This document shows positions 22,232-31,621 of a stretch of 64,000 bases of DNA, piece after piece. A program made the translations under genes and the position numbers. This DNA comes from Acidobacteriota bacterium (GTDB lineage Bacteria > Acidobacteriota > Aminicenantia > Aminicenantales > Saccharicenantaceae): positions 62,001 to 126,000 of the forward strand of contig JAQURD010000003.1 of the NCBI GenBank assembly GCA_028749115.1, written 5' to 3'. Positions within the stretch are counted from its first letter, which is position 1. Each line of letters begins with the position of its first letter. The notes under the pieces were generated by a model, which made no database searches, was not told where the DNA came from, and saw nothing but the letters and a program-made list of their open reading frames with translations.

Positions 22232-23826
22232 AGACTCTCCCGGTTAGAAAACATGATTAGCTCATCCAGTTTTTGTCTGGCTTTTCCTGAGTCAATCGAA
22301 TTGGCAGCCAGATCAAGTGCTTCTTTATAGCTCGAAGCAACTTCTGAAACATAGATAGCAGCCGCCGCATTAAGCAACACCGCCTCCCTCTTAGGACCCT
22401 TACTGCCTTCAAGAATGGACAGCACAATTTCACAATTGGTTTTTAAATCTCCACCCTTAAGACTTTCTGGCCGGCAGCAGGAAAAACCAAAATCCTGAGG
22501 GTTGAAGATAGAGTTTTTTAGCCAGCCATTATTTATCTCAATAATTTTGGTTGGGCCGGTTAAGGTAATTTCATCCAGGCCATCCTGGCCATGAACAACC
22601 ATTGCTCTCCTGGTACCAAGAGCCAGGAGCGACCTGGCCATTTTTTCCATAATATCTTCACTGAAGACACCTATGATCTGACAGTCTGCCCCAGCCGGGT
22701 TAGCCAATGGTCCCAGAATGTTAAAAACTGTCCTGATACCTATTTCGACCCGCACAGGCAATGCATGCTTCATTGACTGATTTAGCTTTGGAGCAAAAAG
22801 AAAAGCGATACCAATTTCATTCAAAGCTTTTTCCATAACTTCATGAGAAGCAGCAATATTTACTCCCAGGGCTTCCAATAGGTCAGCACTGCCGCAGCGT
22901 GAAGTTACTGAGCGGTTGCCATGTTTGGCCACCGTCACGCCGGCCCCAGCGGCAACAAGAGCGGCCGCCGTGGAGATATTAAAAGTGCCTTTAGCATCAC
23001 CGCCTGTTCCACAGGTATCAACCACCAGTTTGCCTTCCGGCCTTGAAATCCTGGTAGCTCTTCTCCTCATCACCCTGGCCAGTCCGGTTAGCTCAGAGAC
23101 TGCTTCTCCCTTGCTCCCCAGAGCCGTCAGAAAAGAGGCTATTTGTGAGGCAGTAGCTTTCCCCGAGGTTATTTCAGTCATAACCTTTTCCGCCTCATTC
23201 TCATCCAGGTCAATACCCCGGTAGATCTTGCCAATGGCTGCCTGGATAATTGATGGATTTGGTCTGGGGCTTAAAAAGTTAGCCAGAAGCTCTAGGCCGG
23301 ATTCTGTCCCGATTGATTCGGGATGAAACTGCACTCCCTCCAGGCTGTAGAGTTTGTGCCTGACCCCCATAATATCTCCTTCTTCTGTCCAGGCTGAAAT
23401 TTCCAGCTCCTCTGGAAGAGAAGTTTTTTTGATGACTAATGAGTGATATCTTATCGCCCGAAAGGGATTTTTTATTCCACTGAATATCCCGTTTCCGTCA
23501 TGATAGATATCGGATGGTTTGCCATGATAGAGGGCAGGCGCTCTGACTATCTCTCCTCCAAGCGCCTGGCCAATACACTGATGGCCAAGGCAGACACCAA
23601 AGATGGGTATCTTGCCTTTGAACTGCCGGATAATTTCCAGACTTATTCCCGCCCCCTCCGGCCTGCCTGGCCCGGGTGAAATAACAATATGAGAAGGTTG
23701 GAGTTCGTTGATGTCTTCAATCGTCAGGGCATTATTTCTTCTGACCGTAATTTCATGGCCCAGTTTCCTGACATATTGAAAAATATTGTAGGTAAAGGAA
23801 TCAAAGTTATCAATTAAAAGGATCAT
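22228..23826 (-). CDS. trpGD: Fused anthranilate synthase glutaminase / anthranilate phosphoribosyltransferase (TrpG-TrpD)
   Basis: A 532-residue bifunctional protein. Residues 1-~190 are the class I glutaminase: MILLIDNFDSFTYNIFQYV, nucleophile Cys in GVCLGHQCIGQALGG (about 78), catalytic His and Glu in GVQFHPESIGTE. Residues ~200-530 are TrpD: CGTGGDAKGTFNIST binds phosphoribosyl pyrophosphate and AKHGNRSVTSRCGSADLLEA binds anthranilate. It supplies ammonia to TrpE and then transfers phosphoribose to anthranilate. The same fusion is known in enteric bacteria. GGAGG lies 4-5 nt before ATG 23826; the frame extends upstream to 23853 without a better start. Confidence 0.94.
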   Translation of the reverse strand: MILLIDNFDSFTYNIFQYVRKLGHEITVRRNNALTIEDINELQPSHIVISPGPGRPEGAGISLEIIRQFKGKIPIFGVCLGHQCIGQALGGEIVRAPALYHGKPSDIYHDGNGIFSGIKNPFRAIRYHSLVIKKTSLPEELEISAWTEEGDIMGVRHKLYSLEGVQFHPESIGTESGLELLANFLSPRPNPSIIQAAIGKIYRGIDLDENEAEKVMTEITSGKATASQIASFLTALGSKGEAVSELTGLARVMRRRATRISRPEGKLVVDTCGTGGDAKGTFNISTAAALVAAGAGVTVAKHGNRSVTSRCGSADLLEALGVNIAASHEVMEKALNEIGIAFLFAPKLNQSMKHALPVRVEIGIRTVFNILGPLANPAGADCQIIGVFSEDIMEKMARSLLALGTRRAMVVHGQDGLDEITLTGPTKIIEINNGWLKNSIFNPQDFGFSCCRPESLKGGDLKTNCEIVLSILEGSKGPKREAVLLNAAAAIYVSEVASSYKEALDLAANSIDSGKARQKLDELIMFSNRESL

Positions 23827-23842
23827 CGTTTCCTCCTTGCCT

Positions 23843-25303
23843 TCAGTCTGCATCTTCCAGCGTTTTGAAAAGAGCGGCTGCTTTATTTATAGTTTCTTCA
23901 TATTCTTTTTCAGCCACCGAATCAGCTACAATACCGGCACCAGCCTGAATAGTAGCCTGACCATCCTTAAGCAGAATTGTCCTGATGGTGATACAGGAGT
24001 CAAAATTGCCATTAAATCCTAGATAAAAAACCATCCCTCCATAAGGTCCTCTTTTTGACCTCTCCATTTCACTGATTATTTCCATCGCCCTAATTTTGGG
24101 AGCACCGGTCAAAGTGCCGGCTGGAAAGGTAGCCTTAATAACATCAAAGACATCAAAGTTTTCATCGAGCTCAGCCTTGACGGTCGAAACAAGATGCATA
24201 ACATGGGAGTACTTCTCGACACTCATAAAATCATTAACCTCAACGCTTCCTAGCCTGGCCACCCGGCCCAGGTCATTTCGGGCCAGATCAACCAGCATGA
24301 TATGCTCGGCTCTTTCCTTGGGATCGGCCAGAAGGCTACTCGCCAGTTGATGATCTTCCGCGAGAGAAGCCCCTCTTTTTCTGGTGCCGGCAATAGGTCT
24401 GGTTAGAAGTTCTCTGTTCTGAACTCTAACCATCACTTCCGGTGATGAACCAATAAGTGAAAAACTATCAAAATCCAGAAAGAAAAGATAAGGAGAGGGA
24501 TTGATGACTCTTAACTTTTGATAGATTTCAAAGGGAGAAGACTCTGTCCTGGCAGTAAACTTCTGGGAAACGACCACCTGAATAATTTCACCCTGGCTGA
24601 TATATTCCTGACAGCAGCTGACACGTTTTAAAAATTCCTCCTTCTCCATGTCAGGCTTGATAAGAACTTTCGTGTGCTTTTCCTTTTTTTCTTTTAAGTT
24701 CAGCGGGCGGGAGAGAAGAGTCAGGATGTCTTCAATTCTGGCCAGTGCCCTTTCATATTCTTTAAGAGGAGTTTCTCCGGGTGAAGTGGTAACAATGACA
24801 AAAAGAGACCTTTTAACAGAATCGTAGATTAGAAGTACCTCTGGAATGACCATAAGACCATCAGGAATTCCTGTTCCATCATTTAGAACAGGAATATCCT
24901 CAAAATAGCTGGCCGTCTCATAGCCTAAATAACCGATGGCCCCGCCGTAAAAAGTAGGCAGGCTTTCATAAGCAGGTGCTTTCCAGCCCGAAAAATATTT
25001 TCTAACAGCTTCAAGTGGATTTTTGAGTCTTTCCTTGAAAACAATGACGGGCTGGCTGGCTCTGTTTTCAACAATTTCAACTGACTGGCCATTCAGACTG
25101 ATAGTGCTTTTTCTGCCTAGCCCGACAATGGAAAAACGACCGACATTTTCTCCCCGCTCAATGGATTCGAGGAGAAATTTAGCTCCGGTCTTATGAAAAA
25201 TAGACAGTGGAGTTTCAAAATCAGCCATGACTTCCTTAAAGACAGGAATGATGGTGTAAGATTTAGCTTCAGCTAAATATTGTTCCTTTGATGGAAAAAC
25301 CAT
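23843..25303 (-). CDS. trpE: Anthranilate synthase component I
   Basis: A 486-residue chorismate-utilising enzyme. FLLESIERGENVGRFSIVG holds the LLES motif that binds inhibitory Trp. The catalytic part includes GEIIQVVVSQKF, PSPYLFFLDF, GSSPEVMVRV, RPIAGTRKRG, LVDLARNDLGRV and FPAGTLTGAPKIRAMEII. It converts chorismate to anthranilate with ammonia from the TrpG half of the next gene, 16 nt downstream. Retention of LLES implies enzyme-level feedback in addition to the leader control upstream of aroF. Confidence 0.95.
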   Translation of the reverse strand: MVFPSKEQYLAEAKSYTIIPVFKEVMADFETPLSIFHKTGAKFLLESIERGENVGRFSIVGLGRKSTISLNGQSVEIVENRASQPVIVFKERLKNPLEAVRKYFSGWKAPAYESLPTFYGGAIGYLGYETASYFEDIPVLNDGTGIPDGLMVIPEVLLIYDSVKRSLFVIVTTSPGETPLKEYERALARIEDILTLLSRPLNLKEKKEKHTKVLIKPDMEKEEFLKRVSCCQEYISQGEIIQVVVSQKFTARTESSPFEIYQKLRVINPSPYLFFLDFDSFSLIGSSPEVMVRVQNRELLTRPIAGTRKRGASLAEDHQLASSLLADPKERAEHIMLVDLARNDLGRVARLGSVEVNDFMSVEKYSHVMHLVSTVKAELDENFDVFDVIKATFPAGTLTGAPKIRAMEIISEMERSKRGPYGGMVFYLGFNGNFDSCITIRTILLKDGQATIQAGAGIVADSVAEKEYEETINKAAALFKTLEDAD

Positions 25304-25314
25304 TTTATCCCCCT

Positions 25315-26298
25315 TTAAACTAATTGACTTTTTCGAAGAAGTAGCAAATCAGCCAGAACAATGGCTACGGCAGCTTCGACGATGACCGGAATTCTCAGAG
25401 CGATACAGACGTCATGCCTGCCTTTGATTTCCAGATATTCCCGGCGGCCTGTTTTCAGATTAAAAGTCAACTGTGGTCGGGGAATACTGGCCGTAGGTTT
25501 AACTGCCAGCCGGAAGACAAGCGGATTGCCATTGGTCAGACCGCCATTTATGCCGCCAGCCCGGTTAGTGGCCGTCCCCCCGTCCCGGCTAATTATTAAA
25601 TCGTTATGTTCGCTTCCCTTCATACTGGCCGAAGCAAAGCCAGCCCCAAATTCAATGGCCTTCACAGCGGGAATCGAAAAAACCAGGTGAGAAATAAGCG
25701 ACTCAACTGAGTCAAAAAAAGGCTCACCCAGGCTGGCCGGGACTCTGTTAGCCTGGCATTCAATTATTCCGCCGATTGAGTCCCTCTCTTTGACTGCCTG
25801 GTCAACAGCTTTTTGAATGTTTTTCTCTCCGCCAGCCTCAATAAGCCTGGCTCTGATGGCGGCAGGCCTGATGATTTTTTTAGCAACGACTCCAGCCGCT
25901 ACCAGCCCGACTGTCAGCCTCCCGGAAAAATGGCCTCCACCACGGAAATCATTGAAGCCATAAAATTTCTGACTGGCGGTCAGATCAGCCTGACCCGGCC
26001 TGGGTATATCTTTAAAAATTTCATAATCCTCACTTCTCATTTCTTGGTTGCTAAATTCCAAACAGAGTGGTGCCCCGGTTGTTTTCCCATTAAAATGCCC
26101 GCTTCTAATTTGAACGGTATCAGCTTCGACCCGACTGGTGGTGCCAGCCTTACCACCTTTCCGCCTGGCCAGGTCTTTCTGAAAGTCGGCCGGCTTTAGA
26201 GGTAAGCCAGGAGGACAACCATCAATCAGTATGCCAGCAATCTTCCCATGAGATTCTCCATAAATATGAACCCGGAACAAGCGGCCAAAACTATTCAT
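25315..26298 (-). CDS. aroC: Chorismate synthase
   Basis: A 327-residue flavin-dependent enzyme. Start 26298 (MNSFGRLFRVHIYGESHGKI) has GGAGG and overlaps the aroA stop; upstream in-frame codons would extend it 20 residues into aroA. GESHG, RRKGGKAGTTSRVEAD, RPGQADLTASQKF and FRGGGHFSGRLTVG are diagnostic, and the C-terminal RHDVCIALRIPVIVEA carries an active-site His. It makes chorismate from EPSP and needs reduced FMN. It ends the shikimate part and precedes trpE by 11 nt. Confidence 0.95.
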   Translation of the reverse strand: MNSFGRLFRVHIYGESHGKIAGILIDGCPPGLPLKPADFQKDLARRKGGKAGTTSRVEADTVQIRSGHFNGKTTGAPLCLEFSNQEMRSEDYEIFKDIPRPGQADLTASQKFYGFNDFRGGGHFSGRLTVGLVAAGVVAKKIIRPAAIRARLIEAGGEKNIQKAVDQAVKERDSIGGIIECQANRVPASLGEPFFDSVESLISHLVFSIPAVKAIEFGAGFASASMKGSEHNDLIISRDGGTATNRAGGINGGLTNGNPLVFRLAVKPTASIPRPQLTFNLKTGRREYLEIKGRHDVCIALRIPVIVEAAVAIVLADLLLLRKSQLV

Positions 26299-27559
26299 CG
26301 ACTTTACCTCCAATTTTCCTGAAATCATCGAAAAAGTTTGGATAGGATTTAGAGACACAGGCCGGGTCTTTTATCAAAATCTTTCCATCAGCTATGATGC
26401 CCGCTACAGCTGCGGCTATGGCCATTCTGTGATCATGATGAGGATCGACAATTCCAGAAGATAAATGACTCCGGCGAATTTCCATCCAGTCGCCATTAAT
26501 AGAAATATCTGCCCCAAGTTTGGAGAATTCTTCAGACAGGACTTTAGCCCGGTGGCTTTCTTTATGGGACAGCCGGCTTACGCCTTTAATTCTGGTCAGC
26601 CCCTCGCAGGCACAGGCCAGGACGGCCAGCGGTGGAAAAAGATCCGGGCAATCAGTAGCATCAAAGGTAAACGCCTTGAGGGCAGAATTTTCAACCTTGA
26701 TTCTTTTTGAATTCTCTTTGTCTTCTCTATCGCCAGCTTCACCTGGAGAGCTATCAATACTCACATAAGCTCCGCAGGCCTCAAGAGCTTCCAGAATTTT
26801 TCTGTCACCCTGGCAGGAATCCAGATCCAGACCACCAACAGTCACGCTGCCTCCAACTGCACCGGCTACCAGCAAAAAGGCGGCCGCACTCCAGTCGCCC
26901 TCTATTCTGTATTCCCTCGCCTGAAATTTTTGCTCGCCCCTGATGTAAAATCTCCGGTAATTTTCATTAACGATAGAAATTCCAAAATCACTGCTTACTT
27001 TCAAGGTGATATCTATATAGGCTTTGCTTTTTAAGCTTTCGACTTCAAGGACAGAATCTCCCTTGGCGCAAGGCAAGGCCAGCAGCAAACCGGTTAGAAA
27101 CTGAGAAGTGGTGGAGCCATCAACCATCGCCTTTCCTCCCCGAAGTGGACCTTTAAGCCTTAAAGGGGGATAGCCGGCCTGGCTCTCACATTGAACACCA
27201 AGTGTCTGAAGCGGCTTTTCCATCATCCCGACCGGACGTCTCAACAAGGTGCCACTGCCAGTAAGGATGATTTCTTGAGGGGTGAGGGAAGCTAAGGCCG
27301 GAAACATCCGCAGGCAAAGTCCCGATTCTCCACAGTTCAACTCTCTCTTGACAGGCTTTATTCCTCCTTTTATTTTTAGACGGTCACCCTCCTTCCAGAT
27401 TTTTGCTCCGAGGTCTTGAGCTATTCTCAGGGAAGCTAAGGAGTCATCACAGAAAGAAGGATTAATAATTTCAGTTATGCCAGCTGAAAGAAGAGCCGCT
27501 GCGACAACTCTTTGCATAAAACTTTTGGAAGGTGGAGCTGCCACCGTTCCGCTAATCAT
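26291..27559 (-). CDS. aroA: EPSP synthase (3-phosphoshikimate 1-carboxyvinyltransferase)
   Basis: A 422-residue two-domain enzyme. MISGTVAAPPSKSFMQRVV includes the PEP/shikimate-binding PPSKSxxQR; CGESGLCLRMFPALASL, VDGSTTSQFLTGLLLALP, DATDCPDLFPPLAVLA and SHKESHRAKVLSEEF are all in expected order. HHDHRMAIAAAVAGI near the end completes it. GGGGAGG precedes ATG 27559, which overlaps the aroEK stop by 8 nt. No glyphosate-class statement is attempted. Confidence 0.95.
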   Translation of the reverse strand: MISGTVAAPPSKSFMQRVVAAALLSAGITEIINPSFCDDSLASLRIAQDLGAKIWKEGDRLKIKGGIKPVKRELNCGESGLCLRMFPALASLTPQEIILTGSGTLLRRPVGMMEKPLQTLGVQCESQAGYPPLRLKGPLRGGKAMVDGSTTSQFLTGLLLALPCAKGDSVLEVESLKSKAYIDITLKVSSDFGISIVNENYRRFYIRGEQKFQAREYRIEGDWSAAAFLLVAGAVGGSVTVGGLDLDSCQGDRKILEALEACGAYVSIDSSPGEAGDREDKENSKRIKVENSALKAFTFDATDCPDLFPPLAVLACACEGLTRIKGVSRLSHKESHRAKVLSEEFSKLGADISINGDWMEIRRSHLSSGIVDPHHDHRMAIAAAVAGIIADGKILIKDPACVSKSYPNFFDDFRKIGGKVDE

Positions 27560-28931
27560 TGAACACCTCCCCAACTTCGCTCTCTATTTTGTCTGTCACT
27601 TCTTCCAGGCTCTTCTCGCTATTAACCATCAGATCAGCCGTAGTAAAATAGAGCTCTTTTCTTGTTTCATAGAGATTTTCAATTTCCTGCTGATTGCCTT
27701 TATCCAATAAAGGTCTTTTTGTTCCGCTGGCTCTTTTAAGACATGTTTTGAGAGTCGAATACAAAAAAATGACAGTCGAATTTTCCTTAAGAATCTGACG
27801 GCTCTCTTCATCCATAATGGCCCCGGCTCCAGGTGAGAAAACAGCTCCTCTCTCGGCAGCCAATTTTCTGATGGTCACCTTTTCCTCAGCTCTGAAATAA
27901 GCTTCACCTTTTTTATTAAATATCTCCTCTATGCTCATTTTTTCCCTGCTCTCAATCAGTCTGTCGGTATCAATGAATTTCGAACCCATTTTTAAAGCCA
28001 GTCTTTCTCCAATAGAAGTCTTACCACTGCCCATAAACCCGACGAGTGTAATATTTCTCCTTTTCTTTGTGGTATCATCCTGATCAAAAAAAGAAGAAAA
28101 ATTAGAAAGGACTTGTACCGCTGACGTCTGGCCGATAGGAGCTGGCTGCCTGCCTGAATCATGTGATCTAAAAGTTCCCGGCTCCACCTGTCCCCCCTTT
28201 TGCTGACTGAAAAAAATCTCCCGGGCCCCTACCGCCTGATGGTAGAGCCACTCTTCCCCACTAATAACCTGACAACCAGCAGATGCGGCCAGCGGTAAGA
28301 TGACAGGTTGTTTATAATTGGCTTCAAGGACAACCTGATCCTTTTTCAGCCAGTTCTTTTTTATAAATCCTTCCCCAGAAGTTATAGCTGAAATGATAAT
28401 CTCAGCTTCTCTTATAATGGCTGCCAAAGAATCTGGTTCCGCCGCCTGGCAGCCCAGAGACGCAGCTAATTTTCTTGCCTTTTCTGCGGTTCTATTGACA
28501 ATCGTTACTTCTGCCCCTTTCTGGATTAGGCCAAAAGCCGCCGATGCCCCGGCCCCACCTGCTCCGATGACCAAACATTTTTTCCCGGCTAGTTGAATAT
28601 TCCTTCTCTCCAGAGCCATAACGACTCCGGCTGGATCAGTGTTAAACCCTTTAATTCCATCTTTCCATTTGATAATGGTATTCACGCTGCCCGTAGCCAG
28701 AGCCACTTCATCAAGTTCTGAAAGATAGGAAATAATCTCGGTTTTAAAAGGGGCAGTAATATTCATGCCATCAAAGCTAAAAGAATTAAAAATAAAAATT
28801 ATTTCACCGGCTGAATCGGCCGCTACCCGCCCATAGGCAGCTTCCATAGGAAAATTTCTAAAAAAATGTTTAAAGATGCGAGGGCTTTTACTATGGAGAA
28901 TGGGCGAGCCAGCGACGGCAAAAAACTTCAT
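27552..28931 (-). CDS. Fused shikimate dehydrogenase / shikimate kinase (AroE-AroK)
   Basis: A 459-residue fusion. Residues 1-~245 are AroE: AGSPILHSKSPRIFKHF, catalytic Lys in MNITAPFKTEI, GFNTDPAGVV, NADP site VIGAGGAGASAAFGL and EEWLYHQAVGAREIF. A ~40-residue Gly/Ser/Gln-rich linker follows. Residues ~295-459 are AroK: P-loop LVGFMGSGKTSIGERLA, DTDRLIE and AEEKVTIRKLA. It reduces 3-dehydroshikimate and then phosphorylates shikimate, two consecutive steps on one chain. I know of few bacterial AroE-AroK fusions, so domain order and linker are worth noting. Confidence 0.93.
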   Translation of the reverse strand: MKFFAVAGSPILHSKSPRIFKHFFRNFPMEAAYGRVAADSAGEIIFIFNSFSFDGMNITAPFKTEIISYLSELDEVALATGSVNTIIKWKDGIKGFNTDPAGVVMALERRNIQLAGKKCLVIGAGGAGASAAFGLIQKGAEVTIVNRTAEKARKLAASLGCQAAEPDSLAAIIREAEIIISAITSGEGFIKKNWLKKDQVVLEANYKQPVILPLAASAGCQVISGEEWLYHQAVGAREIFFSQQKGGQVEPGTFRSHDSGRQPAPIGQTSAVQVLSNFSSFFDQDDTTKKRRNITLVGFMGSGKTSIGERLALKMGSKFIDTDRLIESREKMSIEEIFNKKGEAYFRAEEKVTIRKLAAERGAVFSPGAGAIMDEESRQILKENSTVIFLYSTLKTCLKRASGTKRPLLDKGNQQEIENLYETRKELYFTTADLMVNSEKSLEEVTDKIESEVGEVFND

Positions 28932-29599
28932 TTCTTACTTCTCCTCCGTTTCTCCCTCAAAAAACCCAGGATTGCCTCGAGGCTTTTTTTATCAAGTTGA
29001 CCTTCCGCTGTTTCACTGCCTGGTTTAAAGGAAGCGTAGGTGAAGGGTGCCCCAAGCAAAGGAGCAGCCACTCTGGTAATCTTCCCTTTCTCCCCCATTC
29101 CTAAAGAAATAATTTTTCCGGCCGCCGCTTCATCAAGGCCATAAAGAGAAAGAAGAGCAATAATATCCTGATTGGAATTAACCTGGCAGGCTATCTTGGC
29201 AATATCCGCTCCCTCACGGAAACATTTCTTAACCATTCTGTTGAGTTCTATGGCCGGAGGTGATTCTTGATAGTTGTGGTAGGAGAGAATGACCAGGCAT
29301 CCTTTCTCGCGGGCCTGGCTGATAACGTCCTGTTTAAAAGCTGCCGGTGATTCGATTTCTAAATCAACATATTTTGCCCCGCAGCAGATAGCTTCAAGCA
29401 AATACTGCTTTCTGTTTTCTTCAGACATAGAGCCTGGACGACAGGTAACAATTAAGTTCAGGGGCAAGGAAAAAAGTTGTTTAATTTCGTCCAGAGTCAA
29501 GCTGGCTTTGTCCAGTCTGAGTTCCGCCAGATCAAGACCTTTTAATTTTTTTAGACTGTCTGAAACATTTGAAACTTCAAGACTCACACAGATCATCAA
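28928..29599 (-). CDS. aroD: 3-dehydroquinate dehydratase, type I
   Basis: A 223-residue class I dehydroquinase. LAELRLDKASL is the substrate-binding start, CRPGSMSEENRKQYLLEAI follows, the Schiff-base lysine is in ADIAKIACQVNSNQD and the catalytic His in VILSYHNYQESP. GEKGKITRVAAPLLGAPFTY closes the barrel. It dehydrates 3-dehydroquinate. Overlaps aroEK by 4 nt and aroB by 23 nt. Confidence 0.93.
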   Translation of the reverse strand: MMICVSLEVSNVSDSLKKLKGLDLAELRLDKASLTLDEIKQLFSLPLNLIVTCRPGSMSEENRKQYLLEAICCGAKYVDLEIESPAAFKQDVISQAREKGCLVILSYHNYQESPPAIELNRMVKKCFREGADIAKIACQVNSNQDIIALLSLYGLDEAAAGKIISLGMGEKGKITRVAAPLLGAPFTYASFKPGSETAEGQLDKKSLEAILGFLREKRRRSKK

Positions 29600-30626
29600 T
29601 AGCTTCCTCCACTTCTGAAAACGATAGTCTCTCTACTGAGGCTTCACCTATCGACTTTAAAAGGACAAAATCAATCATCTGACCGGACTTCTTTTTGTCC
29701 TGACGTACCGGTTCAACAATTCTATCCCGCTTATCGCAGTCAACTTTCATCGAGATGGGTAAATTAAACTTTTGAAGAAGCTTCCTGATTCTTGAAGCTT
29801 CGGCCTCTGCTAACATATTTTTTTTAACCGAAAGATTAGCAGCCAGGATCATTCCCAGACTCACCGCCTCTCCATGAGTAATCCGATAGGCCTTTTCCAG
29901 GGCATGGGCAAAAGTATGGCCAAAATTAAGCTTTTTCCTCTGCCCCATGTCCTTTTCATCCAGAGAGACAATAGCCGTTTTTATTCTGACGGTCTCGTCA
30001 ACAATTCTTCTCAATAGATCGTTATCGAGCCTGAGAGCCCGCTCTGATTCTTTTTCCAGCAATTCGAAAAGGTCACGACTGGTGATCGCCGCACATTTAA
30101 TGATTTCTGAAAAGCCATTGACCAGCTCTTTCGCCGGTAGAGTTTTCAGGAATGAAAAATCAATCAGGACAAAATCTGGTTGATTGACCACCCCGATCAT
30201 ATTTTTATAGCCATCTAGATTGACGCCGTTTTTCCCACCAATGGCCGCATCAACCTGGGCCAGAAGGGTGGTGGGTACAAAACCAAACCTGAGTCCCCTC
30301 ATAAAGGTTGAAGCAACAAAGCCAGTAATATCGCTAACCACACCGCCGCCAATTCCCAGAATGAAGGTAGATCTGTCTGCAGAGACACGCAGCAGTTGTC
30401 TATAGATTGATTCAACGGTGAGCAGAGTTTTCGTGCCCTCGCCAGATTGGAGAATGATAACATCTCCGGCCGGTGTGAAAAGCTGGCTGTAGAGACGGTT
30501 AACATTATCATCAGTAATGATGATTATTTCCTGGCCTGCAAGATAAGCTGAAAGTTGACTCATAGACTCATCAATAAGGATCTGGCATCTTCCAGTTTCA
30601 CCGCAAAAATCAATTTTTTGACTCAT
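29577..30626 (-). CDS. aroB: 3-dehydroquinate synthase
   Basis: A 349-residue NAD- and metal-dependent enzyme. GIGGGVVSDITGFVASTFMR, the PTTLLAQVDAAIGGKNGVN segment, and metal ligands in NFGHTFAHALEK and ITHGEAVSLGM are typical. It cyclises DAHP to dehydroquinate. Four nt separate it from aroF. Its C-terminal part overlaps the aroD start. Confidence 0.95.
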   Translation of the reverse strand: MSQKIDFCGETGRCQILIDESMSQLSAYLAGQEIIIITDDNVNRLYSQLFTPAGDVIILQSGEGTKTLLTVESIYRQLLRVSADRSTFILGIGGGVVSDITGFVASTFMRGLRFGFVPTTLLAQVDAAIGGKNGVNLDGYKNMIGVVNQPDFVLIDFSFLKTLPAKELVNGFSEIIKCAAITSRDLFELLEKESERALRLDNDLLRRIVDETVRIKTAIVSLDEKDMGQRKKLNFGHTFAHALEKAYRITHGEAVSLGMILAANLSVKKNMLAEAEASRIRKLLQKFNLPISMKVDCDKRDRIVEPVRQDKKKSGQMIDFVLLKSIGEASVERLSFSEVEEAIDDLCES

Positions 30627-30629
30627 AGT

Positions 30630-31460
30630 TCAGCTCACAGAATTCAAAGAATTAGTCACATAATTTCTCAGAGCCAGGATCTTTTTAGCTGCTCTCGTAA
30701 ACATCTCGGGCGTCAGGGTCTGCTCCCTGTCGCTTAAAGCCTCAGCCGGGTTATAATGAACTTCAATCATCAGCCCATCAGCGCCGACGGCTACGGCCGC
30801 TAAACTCATTGGTTCGACCAGGCTCTGTCTCCCTGTGGCGTGCGAAGGGTCAACAATCACGGGCAGGTGACTTACCTCTTTAACCGACGGCACAATACTC
30901 AGGTCAAGAGTGTTTCGAGTATAAGTCTCAAAAGTTCTTATTCCCCGCTCGCAAAGAATGACATTAAGATTGCCTTCAGCCAGAATATATTCAGCACAAT
31001 CCAGCCATTCAGCCATGGTCGAGTTCATCCCTCTCTTGAGCAGGACAGGTTTTCCAATTTTCCCCACTTCCTTAAGCAGAGAAAAATTCTGCATGTTTCG
31101 CGCTCCAATCTGAAGGACATCAGCAAATTCGCTGACCCAGCCGGCATCGCGTGTATCAATAACTTCAGTCACCACCGGTAGGCCTGTTTCTTCTCTGGCT
31201 TTAGCCAGAATCTTAAGTCCCTTAATTCCCAGCCCCTGGAAAGAGTAAGGAGAAGTTCGAGGTTTAAAAGCACCACCTCTTAACATATTGGCTCCGGCTT
31301 CTTTGACCGCCATGGCGGTTAGAATAGTCTGTTTCTCACTCTCCACACTGCAGGGACCGGCAATCAGGGCAAAATCCTTTCCGACCTCAATGCCGGAAAC
31401 ATTGACTGTTGTTCGTTTCTGGCCGCTGCTTTCCAGTGAATATAATTTAGCTCTGGTCAT
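30630..31460 (-). CDS. aroF: DAHP synthase, type I-beta, without regulatory domain
   Basis: A 276-residue enzyme that condenses PEP and erythrose 4-phosphate, the entry to the pathway. [76 protein letters not shown] and [10 protein letters not shown] are diagnostic of the KDO8P-synthase-like (I-beta) class. Members with feedback control usually carry an extra ferredoxin-like N-terminal domain (Thermotoga type, ~338 residues); here the catalytic part starts within about 25 residues. Control may therefore rest on the aromatic leader upstream. GGGAG precedes the ATG. First gene of the 13-gene aro-trp-cysK operon. Confidence 0.94.
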   Translation of the reverse strand: MTRAKLYSLESSGQKRTTVNVSGIEVGKDFALIAGPCSVESEKQTILTAMAVKEAGANMLRGGAFKPRTSPYSFQGLGIKGLKILAKAREETGLPVVTEVIDTRDAGWVSEFADVLQIGARNMQNFSLLKEVGKIGKPVLLKRGMNSTMAEWLDCAEYILAEGNLNVILCERGIRTFETYTRNTLDLSIVPSVKEVSHLPVIVDPSHATGRQSLVEPMSLAAVAVGADGLMIEVHYNPAEALSDREQTLTPEMFTRAAKKILALRNYVTNSLNSVS

Positions 31461-31492
31461 TTTTTCTCTCCCTGATACAAGCTAATTGAAGA

Positions 31493-31534
31493 CTACCATG
31501 TGGTTATAAACGAGTTTGATAATTTGCATGACAT
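31493..31534 (-). CDS. Possible 13-residue mini-ORF before aroF ending in Trp
   Basis: ATG 31534 follows a strong GGGAGG and opens MSCKLSNSFITTW before TAG at 31493-31495. A second ATG four bases later opens MQIIKLVYNHMVVFN in another frame. Either could be a second, ribosome-loading leader; the strong ribosome-binding site with no long frame is the only evidence. Confidence 0.3.
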   Translation of the reverse strand: MSCKLSNSFITTW

Positions 31535-31558
31535 ACTTCCTCCCTTGGCAGCCTGACT

Positions 31559-31586
31559 AAAAAGGCCGGCAACAAAATAGACCTTT
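31559..31586 (-). terminator. Terminator-like stem between the aroF leader peptide and aroF
   Basis: Minus-strand AAAGGTC (31580-31586) and GGCCTTT (31561-31567) pair over 7 bp (one G-U) around a 12-base loop and end in a five-T run. It is the best candidate for the attenuator's terminator, but it is weak. Confidence 0.45.
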
Positions 31587-31621
31587 ACTGAGAAATAGAG
31601 AAAAATGGGGAGATTATAGAC

